Assembly (NCBI RefSeq): GCF_018531445.1
Contig: NZ_JAHDTH010000021.1
Span: 1 to 62,856, forward strand
DNA: 62,856 bases
Direction: 5' to 3'
Origin: Pseudonocardia lacus
GTDB lineage: Bacteria; Actinomycetota; Actinomycetes; Mycobacteriales; Pseudonocardiaceae
This document shows positions 10,873 through 19,001 of this stretch, in pieces (positions within the stretch are counted from its first letter, which is position 1; each line of letters opens with the position of its first letter). The notes below the pieces were generated by a model. The model was not told the origin of the DNA. It saw nothing but the letters and a program-made list of their open reading frames with translations, and did not search any database. The position numbers were made by a program, and so were the translations under genes.

Positions 10873-10889
10873 GACTGGATCAAGTCCAG
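10873..10889. promoter_or_regulatory. Candidate FurA operator/promoter region
   Basis: GACTGGATCAAGTCCAG contains two overlapping inverted repeats (GACT/AGTC and CTGGA/TCCAG), 22 bp before the furA start. Mycobacterial FurA autoregulates from an AT-richer palindrome at this position. The match here is by location and symmetry only. Confidence 0.35.
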
Positions 10890-10948
10890 AACAGGCTGGG
10901 TCGGACCGTTCACCGCTGTCACCCGAACAGGTGCCGGTGGGCCTTGGT

Positions 10949-11020
10949 GTCGTCGCAGCTCTGGGAGTGTTGTCGCAGCGCGCCGGCGGGCTGCGAGAAC
11001 ACGGCCGGCGCTGCGCGACG
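10949..11020. repeat. Palindromic repeat array, copy C (20-22-20 spacing)
   Basis: Units start at 10949 (GTCGTCGCAG), 10969 (GTTGTCGCAG), 10991 (CTGCGAGAAC, inverted) and 11011 (CTGCG core only). Spacings of 20, 22 and 20 nt match copies A and B. The central pair forms a 12-nt stem (10967-10978 with 10991-11002, one mismatch) around a 12-nt loop. A further CTGCGAGG starts at 11030. It lies 44 nt past the stop of the MFS gene and before furA transcription begins. It is the most diverged copy. Confidence 0.7.
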
Positions 11021-11063
11021 CCACCACCCCTGCGAGGCCACCGCGCACACCCGTCGCCACCGC

Positions 11064-12668
11064 TCAGTCGTCGAGATCCCGGTGCCGGCCGACCGGGAAG
11101 TAGTGCTCCCCGACCAGGTCCTCCACGGCGAACGCGTTCGCCCGCTCCTCCCGCTCCTGGTCGGTCACCGTCAGCCGCCCCGTGTGCTGGCGCAGGTGCT
11201 CCTCCCAGGTCGGGAACAGCTGCACGAGCAGGAACACCGTGGGGTCCGCGCCGTCGCGGTAGAGCGTGCAGCTGGTCGCGCCCGTGCGCAGCCGGGTGAG
11301 CCGGACGGCCTCCATGGCCTCCAGGAACTCCGCCTCCTGCTCGGTCTCCACCACGTACCGCACGGTCACCAGGACGGGCCCCTCCTGAGGGTCGGGGTCG
11401 TAGGTGAGCGTCGGCTCCGGCCAGTACACGGCGGCGGCGCGGTTCCAGTGGGCGACGTCGGGCAGCGGCCACACCCGCACCGTCACCGCGCCGGCCACCA
11501 TCAGCACCGCCGCGGCGATGAAGGTGGGGAACAGGCCGGTCCACTGGGCCAGCAGCCCCCACACGAGCGAGCCGAGCGCCTGGGACCCGGCGAAGACGAC
11601 GTTGAACGTGGACAGGCCGCGGGCGCGGACCCAGGCGGGCAGGAACACCTGCAGCGCCCCGGTGATGCCCATCAGCACGAGCAGCCAGGCCATGCCCGCC
11701 GGGACCAGCAGCACCACCAGCGCGGGGAGGCTGGGCACCGTCACGCAGGCGACCAGGGAGCCGGCGAACAGCACCGCGGAGACGACCAGGACCTGGTTGG
11801 CCGACAGGCGCGCGACGACGCGCGGCAGCACGGCCGCGCCGAGCAGGGCACCGACGCCGAGGCTGCCCAGCAGCAGCCCGAAGCCGGTGGAGCCGGCGTC
11901 GAGCAGCTCGTCGGCGACGACCGGGAGCAGGGCCCAGATCACCGCGCCGGGCAGCACGAACAGGAAGACCCGCAGCAGCATCCGGCGCACGACCGGCGAG
12001 TTGCGCACGTAGCGCCCGCCGGCGCGCAGCGCGCCGGCGAACCGCTCGGGCGGGAGCTTCGCGGCGACGGACGCCTGCCTCGTGCAGACCAGCACCACCA
12101 CGAAGACGAGCGCCGACAGGGCGGTCACGGCGAACACGACGGACGCGCCGACCTGGGCGAGCAGCAGCCCGGCCAGCGCCGGCCCCACCGCGCGGGCCCC
12201 GTTGACCGCGACCCCGCCGAGCGCGGCGACCATCCGGATCTGCTCGCGCGGCACCAGGTCCTGCACGGACGCCTGGTACGCCGGCAGCGTCAGGGCGAGG
12301 CAGGAGCCGAGCAGGAAGGTGAAGGTCAGCAGCAGCGCGGGCGGCATCAGGTCGAGCGCGGTGAGCACGCTCAGCGCCGTCCCCACCACCAGCTGGAACA
12401 GCTGCACGCCGACGAGCAGCCGCCTGCGGTCCATGATGTCGGCCAGCGCGCCGGCGGGCAGGGCGAGCAGCAGCATCGGCACCGTCGCCGCCACCTGGAC
12501 CAGCGCGACCAGTGCCGCCGCGTCGGGCGCCTCGACCAGCACCCACTGCGCGCCGACCGTCTGCATCCAGGTGCCGAGCATGCTGGCGAGCTGGGCGAAC
12601 CACAGCGCCCGGAACGCCCCGACCCGCAGCGGCGCCCACAACGACGGCACCGGCGTGGCAGCGGTCAT
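11064..12668 (-). CDS. MFS transporter with C-terminal ABM-like domain (MFS_3/EntS type)
   Basis: 534 residues. About 12 hydrophobic helices span residues 15-410, with [15 protein letters not shown] as the family loop between helices 2 and 3. The soluble C-terminal ~100 residues ([22 protein letters not shown], then [17 protein letters not shown]) have the look of an antibiotic-biosynthesis-monooxygenase ferredoxin-like fold. This combination is typical of the transmembrane secretion effector family (PF05977), related to enterobactin exporters. The substrate cannot be read from the sequence. A GAGG-type ribosome-binding site precedes the ATG. It stands alone on its strand. Confidence 0.88.
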   Translation of the reverse strand: MTAATPVPSLWAPLRVGAFRALWFAQLASMLGTWMQTVGAQWVLVEAPDAAALVALVQVAATVPMLLLALPAGALADIMDRRRLLVGVQLFQLVVGTALSVLTALDLMPPALLLTFTFLLGSCLALTLPAYQASVQDLVPREQIRMVAALGGVAVNGARAVGPALAGLLLAQVGASVVFAVTALSALVFVVVLVCTRQASVAAKLPPERFAGALRAGGRYVRNSPVVRRMLLRVFLFVLPGAVIWALLPVVADELLDAGSTGFGLLLGSLGVGALLGAAVLPRVVARLSANQVLVVSAVLFAGSLVACVTVPSLPALVVLLVPAGMAWLLVLMGITGALQVFLPAWVRARGLSTFNVVFAGSQALGSLVWGLLAQWTGLFPTFIAAAVLMVAGAVTVRVWPLPDVAHWNRAAAVYWPEPTLTYDPDPQEGPVLVTVRYVVETEQEAEFLEAMEAVRLTRLRTGATSCTLYRDGADPTVFLLVQLFPTWEEHLRQHTGRLTVTDQEREERANAFAVEDLVGEHYFPVGRHRDLDD

Positions 12669-12755
12669 CGCACCTCTTCCTCGGGTCGGCGGGCGTCGGC
12701 GACAGTGTGCCTTCCCGGTCGGGCCGCGGCGGGGTCTCGCGCGGGCCGGGTGAGG

Positions 12756-12917
12756 ATGGGGATCACGGACGCACCGACCGCGTTCACCCCCGACGGGGTG
12801 TACGACCTGCTCGTCGACGGCGCGCTCGCGGCCGGTCCGCGACGGCGGGCGGGAACGTGCTGCGGCTGGACCCGGCCTCCGGGACCGCGCGCACGGTGGC
12901 GGGCCCGGCGGCCGCCG
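12756..12917 (+). pseudogene. Possible short remnant of a frameshifted gene
   Basis: After an ATG at 12756 the frame reads TPDGVYDLLVDGALA, then loses sense. In a neighbouring frame the text resumes as GNVLRLDPASGTARTVAGPA before running into the convergent acetyltransferase. The second half resembles a beta-propeller (SMP-30/gluconolactonase-like) blade. The match is too short for a firm family call, and it could be chance in high-GC sequence. Confidence 0.25.
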
Positions 12918-13517
12918 TCACGCCTCCCGCCAGCCCTCGTCGATCCGGTCGTCGGCCGTGATCGGGCGCAGGACGCGGGCGGGGACACCGGCGGCGAGGC
13001 AACCCGGCGGGATCGACCTGGTCACGACGCTGCCCGAGCCGATCACGCTGCCGCGCCCGATCCGGACGCCCGGGTTGAGCGTCGCCCCGCCGCCGATCCA
13101 GACGCCGTCCTCGACGACGACCCGTTCGGCGAGGCAGGCGCCGGCCGCGCGCTGGGCCGGGTCGAGCGCGTGGTTGGTCGTGTAGATGCCGACCCGCGGC
13201 CCGAACAGGACGTCGTCGCCGATCGTGATGCCGCCGCCGTCCACCATCACGCAGTCGAAGTTGGCGTAGAAGCCGTTCCCGATCTCGATGCCGGACCCGA
13301 ACTCGCAGCGGAACACCGGCTCGAAGTGCACCCCCTCCCCCACCCGGCCGAGCAGCTCGGCCAGCAGCGCCTCGCGCTCGGCGGCCGGGCGGCCGAAGCT
13401 GGCGTTGTAGGCGTCCGTGCGGTGCACCGCCGCTTCGCGCGCCGCGACCAGCTCGGGGGTCAGGTCGTCGTACCACCGGCCGGCGAGCATCCGCGCCCGT
13501 TGCTCCGCCACGCCCAT
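12918..13517 (-). CDS. Maltose/galactoside O-acetyltransferase family (left-handed beta-helix)
   Basis: 199 residues. It has the Mac N-terminal domain (RMLAGRWYDDLTPELVAAREAA) followed by hexapeptide repeats. YTTNHALDP contains the catalytic His. CLAERVVVEDGVWIGGGATLNPGVRIGRGSVIGSGSVV is the beta-helix and ends with the GVPARVLRPI cap. It should transfer acetyl from acetyl-CoA to a sugar hydroxyl in the cytosol, with the physiological sugar unknown. The ATG at 13517 has GGAGG six nt upstream. It is divergent from zwf across 115 bp. Confidence 0.93.
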   Translation of the reverse strand: MGVAEQRARMLAGRWYDDLTPELVAAREAAVHRTDAYNASFGRPAAEREALLAELLGRVGEGVHFEPVFRCEFGSGIEIGNGFYANFDCVMVDGGGITIGDDVLFGPRVGIYTTNHALDPAQRAAGACLAERVVVEDGVWIGGGATLNPGVRIGRGSVIGSGSVVTRSIPPGCLAAGVPARVLRPITADDRIDEGWREA

Positions 13518-13632
13518 CCGCGCCTCCGGTTCGGTCGTCGATCGTCCGGCGTCGAACGTCACCGAGCATGCACGACGGGCGGATCGGGCCGGTGCGGGGT
13601 TGCCGGACGGCCAGGACGGGCACTGTCCGAGC

Positions 13633-15111
13633 ATGGCGATCCAGCCCGAGGTGCGTGCCCCGCAGTCAGACCGCGACGAGTCCGGCGCGGTCCCGGTCGA
13701 CGAGCAGACGCTGCTCGTGCTCGGCGCCAGCGGCGACCTGACGGCCCGGCTCCTCCTGCCGGGCATCGCCGGGTTGCTGGCCGCCGGCGGGGCGCCCGGC
13801 CTGTCGCTGGTCGGGAGCGGGACCGACGACTGGGACGACGAGCACTGGCGCGAGCGCGTCCGCACGTCGTTCTCGGCCGCCGACCAGGCGGAGGACGTGC
13901 AGCGGGTCGCGCGGGAGACGCGCTACCTCCGGGCCGACGTGACGCGCCCCGACGACCTGCGCCGGCTCCTGGACGCCTGCCGCGGTCGGGTGGTCGTCTA
14001 CTTCGCGCTGCCGCCCGCGGTGACCGCGAAGGCGTCCGGGGCCCTCGCCGAGATCGGGGTGCCCGACGGGACCCGGCTGGTGCTGGAGAAGCCCTTCGGC
14101 ACGGACGCGGCGGCCGCCGCCCGGTTGAACGAGCTGCTGGCGCGGCTGGTGCCCGAGGACCGGGTGCACCGGGTCGACCACTTCCTGGGCAAGTCGACGG
14201 TGCTGAACATCCTGGGGCTGCGCTTCGCCAACCGCATCTTCGAGCCGCTGCTCAGCAACGAGCACGTCGCCTGCGTCGACGTCGTCTTCGACGAGAGCCT
14301 CGGGCTGGAGAGCCGCGCGGGGTACTACGACGGCGCGGGCGCGCTCGCCGACATGATCCAGAGCCACCTGCTGCAGGTGCTGGGCCTGCTGGCGATGGAG
14401 GCGCCGCCCACGATCACCGCGCTGGAGCTGCGCGACCGCAAGGCCCAGGTCCTGCGCGCCACCCGGCTCTGGGACGACGACGTCGCCACGTCCAGCCGCC
14501 GAGCGCGGTACACGGCCGGCGAGGTGGACGGCAAGCGGCTGCCCGCCTACGCCGACGAGGCGGGCGTCGACCCGGCCCGCGGCACCGAGACCCTGGCCGA
14601 GGTGGTCCTGGCCGTCGACACCTGGCGCTGGGCCGGGGTCCCGTTCCGGCTGCGCTCGGGCAAGGCGCTGGCCGCGACCCGCAAGGAAGCGGTCATCACG
14701 TTCGCGCGGCCGCAGCACCTGCCGGAGGGGCTGCTCGGCTACCGCCGGCCCGACCGGTTGCGGATCGGATTCGGCCCCGACCGGCTGAACCTGGACCTGA
14801 ACATCAACGGCCCGGACGACCCGTTCGTGATCGACCCGGTCACCCTGGGGGCCGACTTCGGACCGGGCGACCTGCCCCCGTACGGGCAGGTCCTGCGCGC
14901 GGTGCTGGACGACGACCCGATGCTGTCCGTGCGCGGCGACACCGCCGAGGAGTGCTGGCGGATCGTGGAGCCGGTGCGGGACGCCTGGCGCGGCGGCGGG
15001 GTGCCGCTGCTGGAGTACCCGGCCGGGAGCACGGGACCGGCGGACTCGCTGCTCGACGGCTCGCCGGCCCGGCCCGGCGAGGTCAACCCCGTCTTCGCAG
15101 AGTCCCCGTAG
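13633..15111 (+). CDS. zwf: Glucose-6-phosphate 1-dehydrogenase
   Basis: 492 residues. The nucleotide motif GASGDLTARLLLP is at 31-43, EKPFG at 152-156 and the active-site RVDHFLGK at 180-187 (family RIDHYLGK). The enzyme oxidises glucose-6-phosphate to 6-phosphogluconolactone with NAD(P), the first step of the oxidative pentose phosphate pathway. No opcA, pgl or gnd gene is next to it, so it is probably an accessory paralogue and not the main zwf. Repeat copy B starts inside its last codons (15091) and runs past the stop. Confidence 0.92.
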   Translation: MAIQPEVRAPQSDRDESGAVPVDEQTLLVLGASGDLTARLLLPGIAGLLAAGGAPGLSLVGSGTDDWDDEHWRERVRTSFSAADQAEDVQRVARETRYLRADVTRPDDLRRLLDACRGRVVVYFALPPAVTAKASGALAEIGVPDGTRLVLEKPFGTDAAAAARLNELLARLVPEDRVHRVDHFLGKSTVLNILGLRFANRIFEPLLSNEHVACVDVVFDESLGLESRAGYYDGAGALADMIQSHLLQVLGLLAMEAPPTITALELRDRKAQVLRATRLWDDDVATSSRRARYTAGEVDGKRLPAYADEAGVDPARGTETLAEVVLAVDTWRWAGVPFRLRSGKALAATRKEAVITFARPQHLPEGLLGYRRPDRLRIGFGPDRLNLDLNINGPDDPFVIDPVTLGADFGPGDLPPYGQVLRAVLDDDPMLSVRGDTAEECWRIVEPVRDAWRGGGVPLLEYPAGSTGPADSLLDGSPARPGEVNPVFAESP

Positions 15112-15162
15112 TCCTCGCAGGTGCTGTGCACTCTGCGCCGACCACACGGCCCCTGCGAAGAC
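15091..15162. repeat. Palindromic repeat array, copy B (20-22-20 spacing)
   Basis: Units: GTCTTCGCAG 15091-15100, GTCCTCGCAG 15111-15120, inverted CTGCGCCGAC 15133-15142, inverted CTGCGAAGAC 15153-15162. Spacings of 20, 22 and 20 nt are identical to copy A. Here the outer pair is the perfect one, and in copy A the inner pair is. The loop GTGCTGTGCACT also resembles the copy A loop. The first unit lies inside the last codons of zwf, so the element has been tolerated in coding sequence. Confidence 0.8.
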
Positions 15163-15198
15163 ACCTTGGAACGGCGGCACGAGAGCCGAGAGGGATAC

Positions 15199-15210
15199 TT
15201 GCTATAGCAT
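15199..15210. promoter_or_regulatory. GntR operator site 1 (regulator's own promoter)
   Basis: TTGCTATAGCAT contains the perfect palindrome TGCTATAGCA (15200-15209). It overlaps a TAGCAT hexamer that could be the -10 of the GntR gene starting at 15270. The same palindrome is found twice before the transporter operon (16019-16034 and 16105-16117). GntR-FCD regulators commonly bind such short palindromes and repress themselves. Confidence 0.7.
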
Positions 15211-15269
15211 GTGGAAGGCGGGTCGCGATCCGGTCGGTCCGCGTGTCGGTCCGACCCAGGAGATCACTC

Positions 15270-15980
15270 GTGGCAGGGGAGCTACCCCACATCCCAGCCC
15301 CCACCTCGTTGGGCGATCAGGCGTACGCCGCGGTCCGCGAGGCGATCATGACCGGGGTCCTGCCGCGGGGCAGCAAGGTGACCGAGCGCGGGCTGGCCGA
15401 GTCGCTCAAGATCAGCCCCACGCCGGTGCGCGAGGCGCTCCGACGCCTCGAACAGGATCGCCTGGTGAGGCGCGAGGGGCCCCGGTCGGTGCGGGTCGCG
15501 CAGTTCGACGACGCCGAGTTGCTGCAGATCACGATGATCGAGGACGCGCTGCGCGCGCTCGCGGCCCGACTGGCGGCGGTGAACGCCACGCCGGCGCAGA
15601 TCGAGCAGATGCGCACCGCGCTGGAGCGCGCCGAGGCGCTCGGCGCGGCGTGGACCGGCAGCGCATCCGACGACCTGATCCTCCAGATCAGAGCCGCGCT
15701 GCGGGAGTTCCACGCGACGATCGACCGGTCGAGCGGCAGCCCGACGCTGATCCACATGCTGAACATGGTCGACGCGTTCACCCACGACGAGCGGAGCCGG
15801 CTGGTGCTCGCCGAGATCGACCGCGAGCCGGACGCGGTGCGCATGCGCTTCCGGCAGCACCGCGAGATCTTCGAGGCCATCGAGCGCCGCGACCCGGCCG
15901 CCGCCGAGCAGATCATGCGCGAGCACAGCCGCGATTCGAACGACGTGCGGATCGCCGGTCATCGCGGCGTCCAGGCCTGA
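15270..15980 (+). CDS. GntR-family transcriptional regulator, FCD (FadR) subgroup
   Basis: 236 residues. The N-terminal winged helix is around residues 15-75 (SLGDQAYAAVREAIMTGVLPRGSKV, then ISPTPVREALRRLEQDRLV). The C-terminal all-helical FCD ligand-binding domain contains the metal-site residues of the type E..REFH and HREIFEAIERRD. The GTG at 15270 has AGGAG eight nt upstream. It lies 151 bp ahead of the ABC operon, in the same direction, and three matching palindromes tie it to that operon. It is likely a repressor released by the imported substrate or a metabolite of it. Confidence 0.92.
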   Translation: MAGELPHIPAPTSLGDQAYAAVREAIMTGVLPRGSKVTERGLAESLKISPTPVREALRRLEQDRLVRREGPRSVRVAQFDDAELLQITMIEDALRALAARLAAVNATPAQIEQMRTALERAEALGAAWTGSASDDLILQIRAALREFHATIDRSSGSPTLIHMLNMVDAFTHDERSRLVLAEIDREPDAVRMRFRQHREIFEAIERRDPAAAEQIMREHSRDSNDVRIAGHRGVQA

Positions 15981-16011
15981 TCCGCCACACGACAGTGGCC
16001 GCAGGCCACTC

Positions 16012-16039
16012 TTGACAGATTTGCCATAGCAAATAGAGT
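16012..16039 (+). promoter_or_regulatory. Promoter of the ABC/AtuA operon with GntR operator site 2 in its spacer
   Basis: A perfect -35 TTGACA (16012-16017) is followed after 16 nt by TAGAGT (16034-16039) as -10. The spacer is filled by the palindrome ATTTGC-CATA-GCAAAT (16019-16034). A bound dimer would occlude both boxes. Site 3 lies 70 bp downstream, so looping or roadblock repression is possible. Confidence 0.7.
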
Positions 16040-16104
16040 AAGTGCACCTCGCAGGGTGGCGAGGCGCCGCCGGGCTCACCCTCAGGGACTCAGCTGTCAC
16101 GCAC

Positions 16105-16117
16105 TGCTATAGCAAAT
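16105..16117. promoter_or_regulatory. GntR operator site 3
   Basis: TGCTATAGCAAAT repeats the palindrome of the regulator promoter. It lies just before the AAGGAG ribosome-binding site (16121-16126) of the solute-binding protein gene, so a bound regulator would also block transcript elongation through the leader. Confidence 0.7.
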
Positions 16118-16131
16118 CTCAAGGAGTGCTC

Positions 16132-17253
16132 ATGCGGTTCCGGAAGCGGGCGACCCACGTGGTCGCGACCGCCGGTCTCATCGTCCTCACGGCCTGCAGC
16201 CCGGGCTCGTCCGGCGAGTCGGCGCCGGCAGGTCCCGTCTCCACCGCCGACTCGGGTCCGGCCTCAGCGGTCACCCCGATCAGCGACGAGATCATCGCGG
16301 CGGCCGAGCAGGAGGGGTCGGTGCTGCTGTACTCGAACGCCAACCCCGAGGTCTTCCAGCCGCTGGCCGACGGGTTCGCCGCGAAGTACCCGAACATCGA
16401 GGTCCGGAACCTCGACCTCGACGACACCCAGATCGTCGAGCGCTACAAGAGCGAGACGGCGACCGGCGCGCCCACCGCCGACCTCGTGATGGGGTCGAGC
16501 CAGTTGACCCTGAGCGCGTTCGTCGACGACGGCCACATCCTCGACTACCAGGACCCCAACCTGGAGAACCTGCCGGAGGCGGCCGAACTGGCTCCCGGCA
16601 TGACGGCGATCTCGCTCGACCCCGTCGTCGGGGTGTTCAACACCGCGCTGCTGCCGAAGGACAGGCAACCGAGGAGCGTCGCCGACTACGTCGCACTCGC
16701 CGCCACCGACAGCGGCAAGATCGGCACCGTCGCCGTCAGCAACTCCTTCGCCTACCACGTCGTGGCGTCGTACCTGAAGCACACCGGTGAGCAGGGCTGG
16801 GCGAACCTGGAGGCCATCGGACGGTCGGCCGGTGTCGAGAACGGCTCGGCGAACATCGCGCAGAAGCTCCTGCAGGGCCAGTACGCGGCGTCGCTGTTCC
16901 AGTCCGGCGCGATCCGCCCGCTCCTGGTCGGCGACGCGGCCAAGGTGCTCAACTACGACTACGTCACCGACGGCACCGTCCTGGTGCCCCGCGCCATCGG
17001 CATCACCGCCCGGGCGCCGCACCCCAACGCCGCCAAGGTGTTCCTGAACTACGCCCTCTCCGTCGAGGGGCAGAACGAGGCGTGCAAGGGCGGCTTCTCC
17101 CCCTACCGCGCCGGCGTCACCTGTCCGTACGGCCTGACGGCCGTCGAGGAGGCCGTCGGCGCGGAGAACGTGATCAACGACGGCTGGGACCCCTCGTTCG
17201 TCTCCGACCACGACGCCATCGTGACGCGGTGGAACCGGGCCTTCGGGCGATGA
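16132..17253 (+). CDS. ABC transporter substrate-binding lipoprotein (iron/2-aminoethylphosphonate/organic-acid type)
   Basis: 373 residues with a lipoprotein signal: a basic start, a hydrophobic core and the lipobox LTAC at about residue 22. The mature protein has EGSVLLYSNANPEVFQPLADGFAAKYP, the opening strand of the AfuA/FbpA-like family (COG1840), and GVFNTALLP in the hinge. This family carries Fe3+, 2-aminoethylphosphonate, thiamine or small organic anions. The iron-binding Tyr-Tyr pair is not obvious, which argues mildly against Fe3+. The ATG has AAGGAG upstream. The stop overlaps the permease start as ATGA. It is the first gene of a seven-gene operon. Confidence 0.9.
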   Translation: MRFRKRATHVVATAGLIVLTACSPGSSGESAPAGPVSTADSGPASAVTPISDEIIAAAEQEGSVLLYSNANPEVFQPLADGFAAKYPNIEVRNLDLDDTQIVERYKSETATGAPTADLVMGSSQLTLSAFVDDGHILDYQDPNLENLPEAAELAPGMTAISLDPVVGVFNTALLPKDRQPRSVADYVALAATDSGKIGTVAVSNSFAYHVVASYLKHTGEQGWANLEAIGRSAGVENGSANIAQKLLQGQYAASLFQSGAIRPLLVGDAAKVLNYDYVTDGTVLVPRAIGITARAPHPNAAKVFLNYALSVEGQNEACKGGFSPYRAGVTCPYGLTAVEEAVGAENVINDGWDPSFVSDHDAIVTRWNRAFGR

Positions 17254-19001
17254 CCAGCCTCCGTGCGCCCGCCCGGCCCCCCGTCGGGGGGTCCCGGGCG
17301 GCACGCCGCCCCCTCCGCCGGCTCGACGGCACGACGCTCTCGCACTACGTGATCTCCGCGGTCGCCGGTGTGCTGATCGTCGGGCCGATCGTGCCCGTGG
17401 TCGTCGCCTCGCTGTGGACCACGCCGCTGTACGAGTCGGGCGGTGAACCGACCCTGGCGAACTACCGGGCGCTGCTCACCGACGGCGCGTGGTGGTCGGC
17501 GGTGTGGAACAGCGTGCTGTTCGCGACGCTGATGACCGTCGGCTCCGTGGTCCTCGGCGTCACGTCGGCGGCGTTGTTCACCCGCACCAACCTGCCGGGC
17601 CGGCGGCTGCTCGCCGGCATCTTCCTGCTGCCGGTGGTGCTGCCCGGCATCGTGCTGGTGCTGGGCTGGAGCACGATGTGGTCGCAGGCGGGCTTCGCCG
17701 CGACGTGGCTGCGCACCAACACATTCCTCAGCGTGCCACTGGACCTCTACAGCGTCCCCGGCATGGCGCTCGTGGGCATCAGCGTGGCCGCGCCGGTCGT
17801 CTTCCTGTTCTCCCGCAACACCCTCGTCGCCGTCGACCCGGCGCTCGAGGACGCCGCCCGCACCTCGGGCGCGGGTCCGGTGCGCGCCCTGACCACGGTG
17901 AGCGTGCGGCTGCTGCGCCCCACCGTGCTCAACTCGACGCTGCTGATCTTCGTCATCGCGCTCGAGGTGCTCGGGCTGCCGCTGGTGCTGGGCTTCTCCA
18001 ACGACATCGACATGATCTCGACCTACCTCTACAACAACTGGACGAACTCGTCGCCACCCCGGCACGGGCTCGTGTCGGCGGGCGCCGTGCTGATGCTGCT
18101 GACCGTCTCGGGACTGCTGCTGCTGCGCAACAAGCTGGTCGGCGACGTCGGCCGGTTCGCCGCCGTCACCGGCAAGCCCACGGGCTCGCGGGCGCTCGAC
18201 CTCGGTCCGATCCGCTGGGTGCTGTCGGCGGGCATGCTGGCGCTGCTGTCGGTCATGGTGCTGGTCCCGCTCGCGGGCGTCGTGATGGCCGCGTCCACGA
18301 CGGTCTTCACCCCGTTCATCTCGCCGTGGGCCTCGCTGACCACGGCCAACTTCGAGGCCGTGTTCGCCAACCCGGTGTTCACCAGGGCGCTGGTGAACAG
18401 CCTGCTCATCGCCTCGGTCGGCGGTGCGCTGACCACGGTCGCGATCGCCGTGCTCTCGGTGATCGCGCACCGGTCGGACTTCCGGTTCCGGGGCGGGCTG
18501 CAGCAGTCGATGATGTGGCCGCGGATGGTGCCCGGCCTGGTCACCGGCATGGCGTTCTTCTGGTCGGTCATCGTGCTCGACCCGAGCGGTGCCGTGCGCG
18601 CCAGCCTGTGGGCGATGGGCCTGGCCTTCGCGGTGCGCAACCTGGCCCTCGGGTACAGCGCGTTCTACCCGGCGCTCGCCGGCGTCGGAAGAGAGCTCGA
18701 CCTCGCCGCCCGCACCGCCGGCGCCACGTACTGGACCGCGATGCGCACGATCGTCCTGCGCCTCGTCCTGCCGGCCATGGGCGCCTCGTTCGTCCTGCTC
18801 TTCGTCGCGATGCTCAACGACGCCGAACCGGCCGTCTTCCTCGTCACCGACGACACACCCGTGCTCGGCCTGACCATGCTGCAGCTCGCGGCGACCAACA
18901 TCGGCGGCAACGTCGCCGCGCTGGGAGTCATCCAGATGGTGATCACACTCGTCGTCCTCGGCGTCGGGCGCGGACTGTTCGGGGTGCGTCCGAATGCCTG
19001 A
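17250..19001 (+). CDS. ABC transporter permease, two fused permease domains (FbpB-like)
   Basis: 583 residues with about 12 hydrophobic helices in two halves. Each half carries an EAA-type loop for docking the ATPase: EDAARTSGAGPVRALTTVSV in the first and LDLAARTAGATYWTAMRTIV in the second. Internal duplication into one polypeptide is usual for iron-type importers. The start overlaps the binding-protein stop by 4 bp and the end overlaps the ATPase gene by 8 bp, so translation is coupled. Confidence 0.93.
   Translation: MTSLRAPARPPVGGSRAARRPLRRLDGTTLSHYVISAVAGVLIVGPIVPVVVASLWTTPLYESGGEPTLANYRALLTDGAWWSAVWNSVLFATLMTVGSVVLGVTSAALFTRTNLPGRRLLAGIFLLPVVLPGIVLVLGWSTMWSQAGFAATWLRTNTFLSVPLDLYSVPGMALVGISVAAPVVFLFSRNTLVAVDPALEDAARTSGAGPVRALTTVSVRLLRPTVLNSTLLIFVIALEVLGLPLVLGFSNDIDMISTYLYNNWTNSSPPRHGLVSAGAVLMLLTVSGLLLLRNKLVGDVGRFAAVTGKPTGSRALDLGPIRWVLSAGMLALLSVMVLVPLAGVVMAASTTVFTPFISPWASLTTANFEAVFANPVFTRALVNSLLIASVGGALTTVAIAVLSVIAHRSDFRFRGGLQQSMMWPRMVPGLVTGMAFFWSVIVLDPSGAVRASLWAMGLAFAVRNLALGYSAFYPALAGVGRELDLAARTAGATYWTAMRTIVLRLVLPAMGASFVLLFVAMLNDAEPAVFLVTDDTPVLGLTMLQLAATNIGGNVAALGVIQMVITLVVLGVGRGLFGVRPNA

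Noticed and set aside
10944..15980. A 1678-codon open frame on the plus strand
   Set aside because: Only the last 236 codons are a real GntR gene. The rest is antisense to the MFS and acetyltransferase genes or lies in another frame of zwf, and its Arg/Gly/His-rich text has no protein-like sense, a usual artefact of high GC.
16132..17253. Calling the binding protein an iron(III) transporter
   Set aside because: The iron-ligand Tyr pair is not obvious, and the linked genes are catabolic enzymes under a GntR regulator, not iron-regulated genes.
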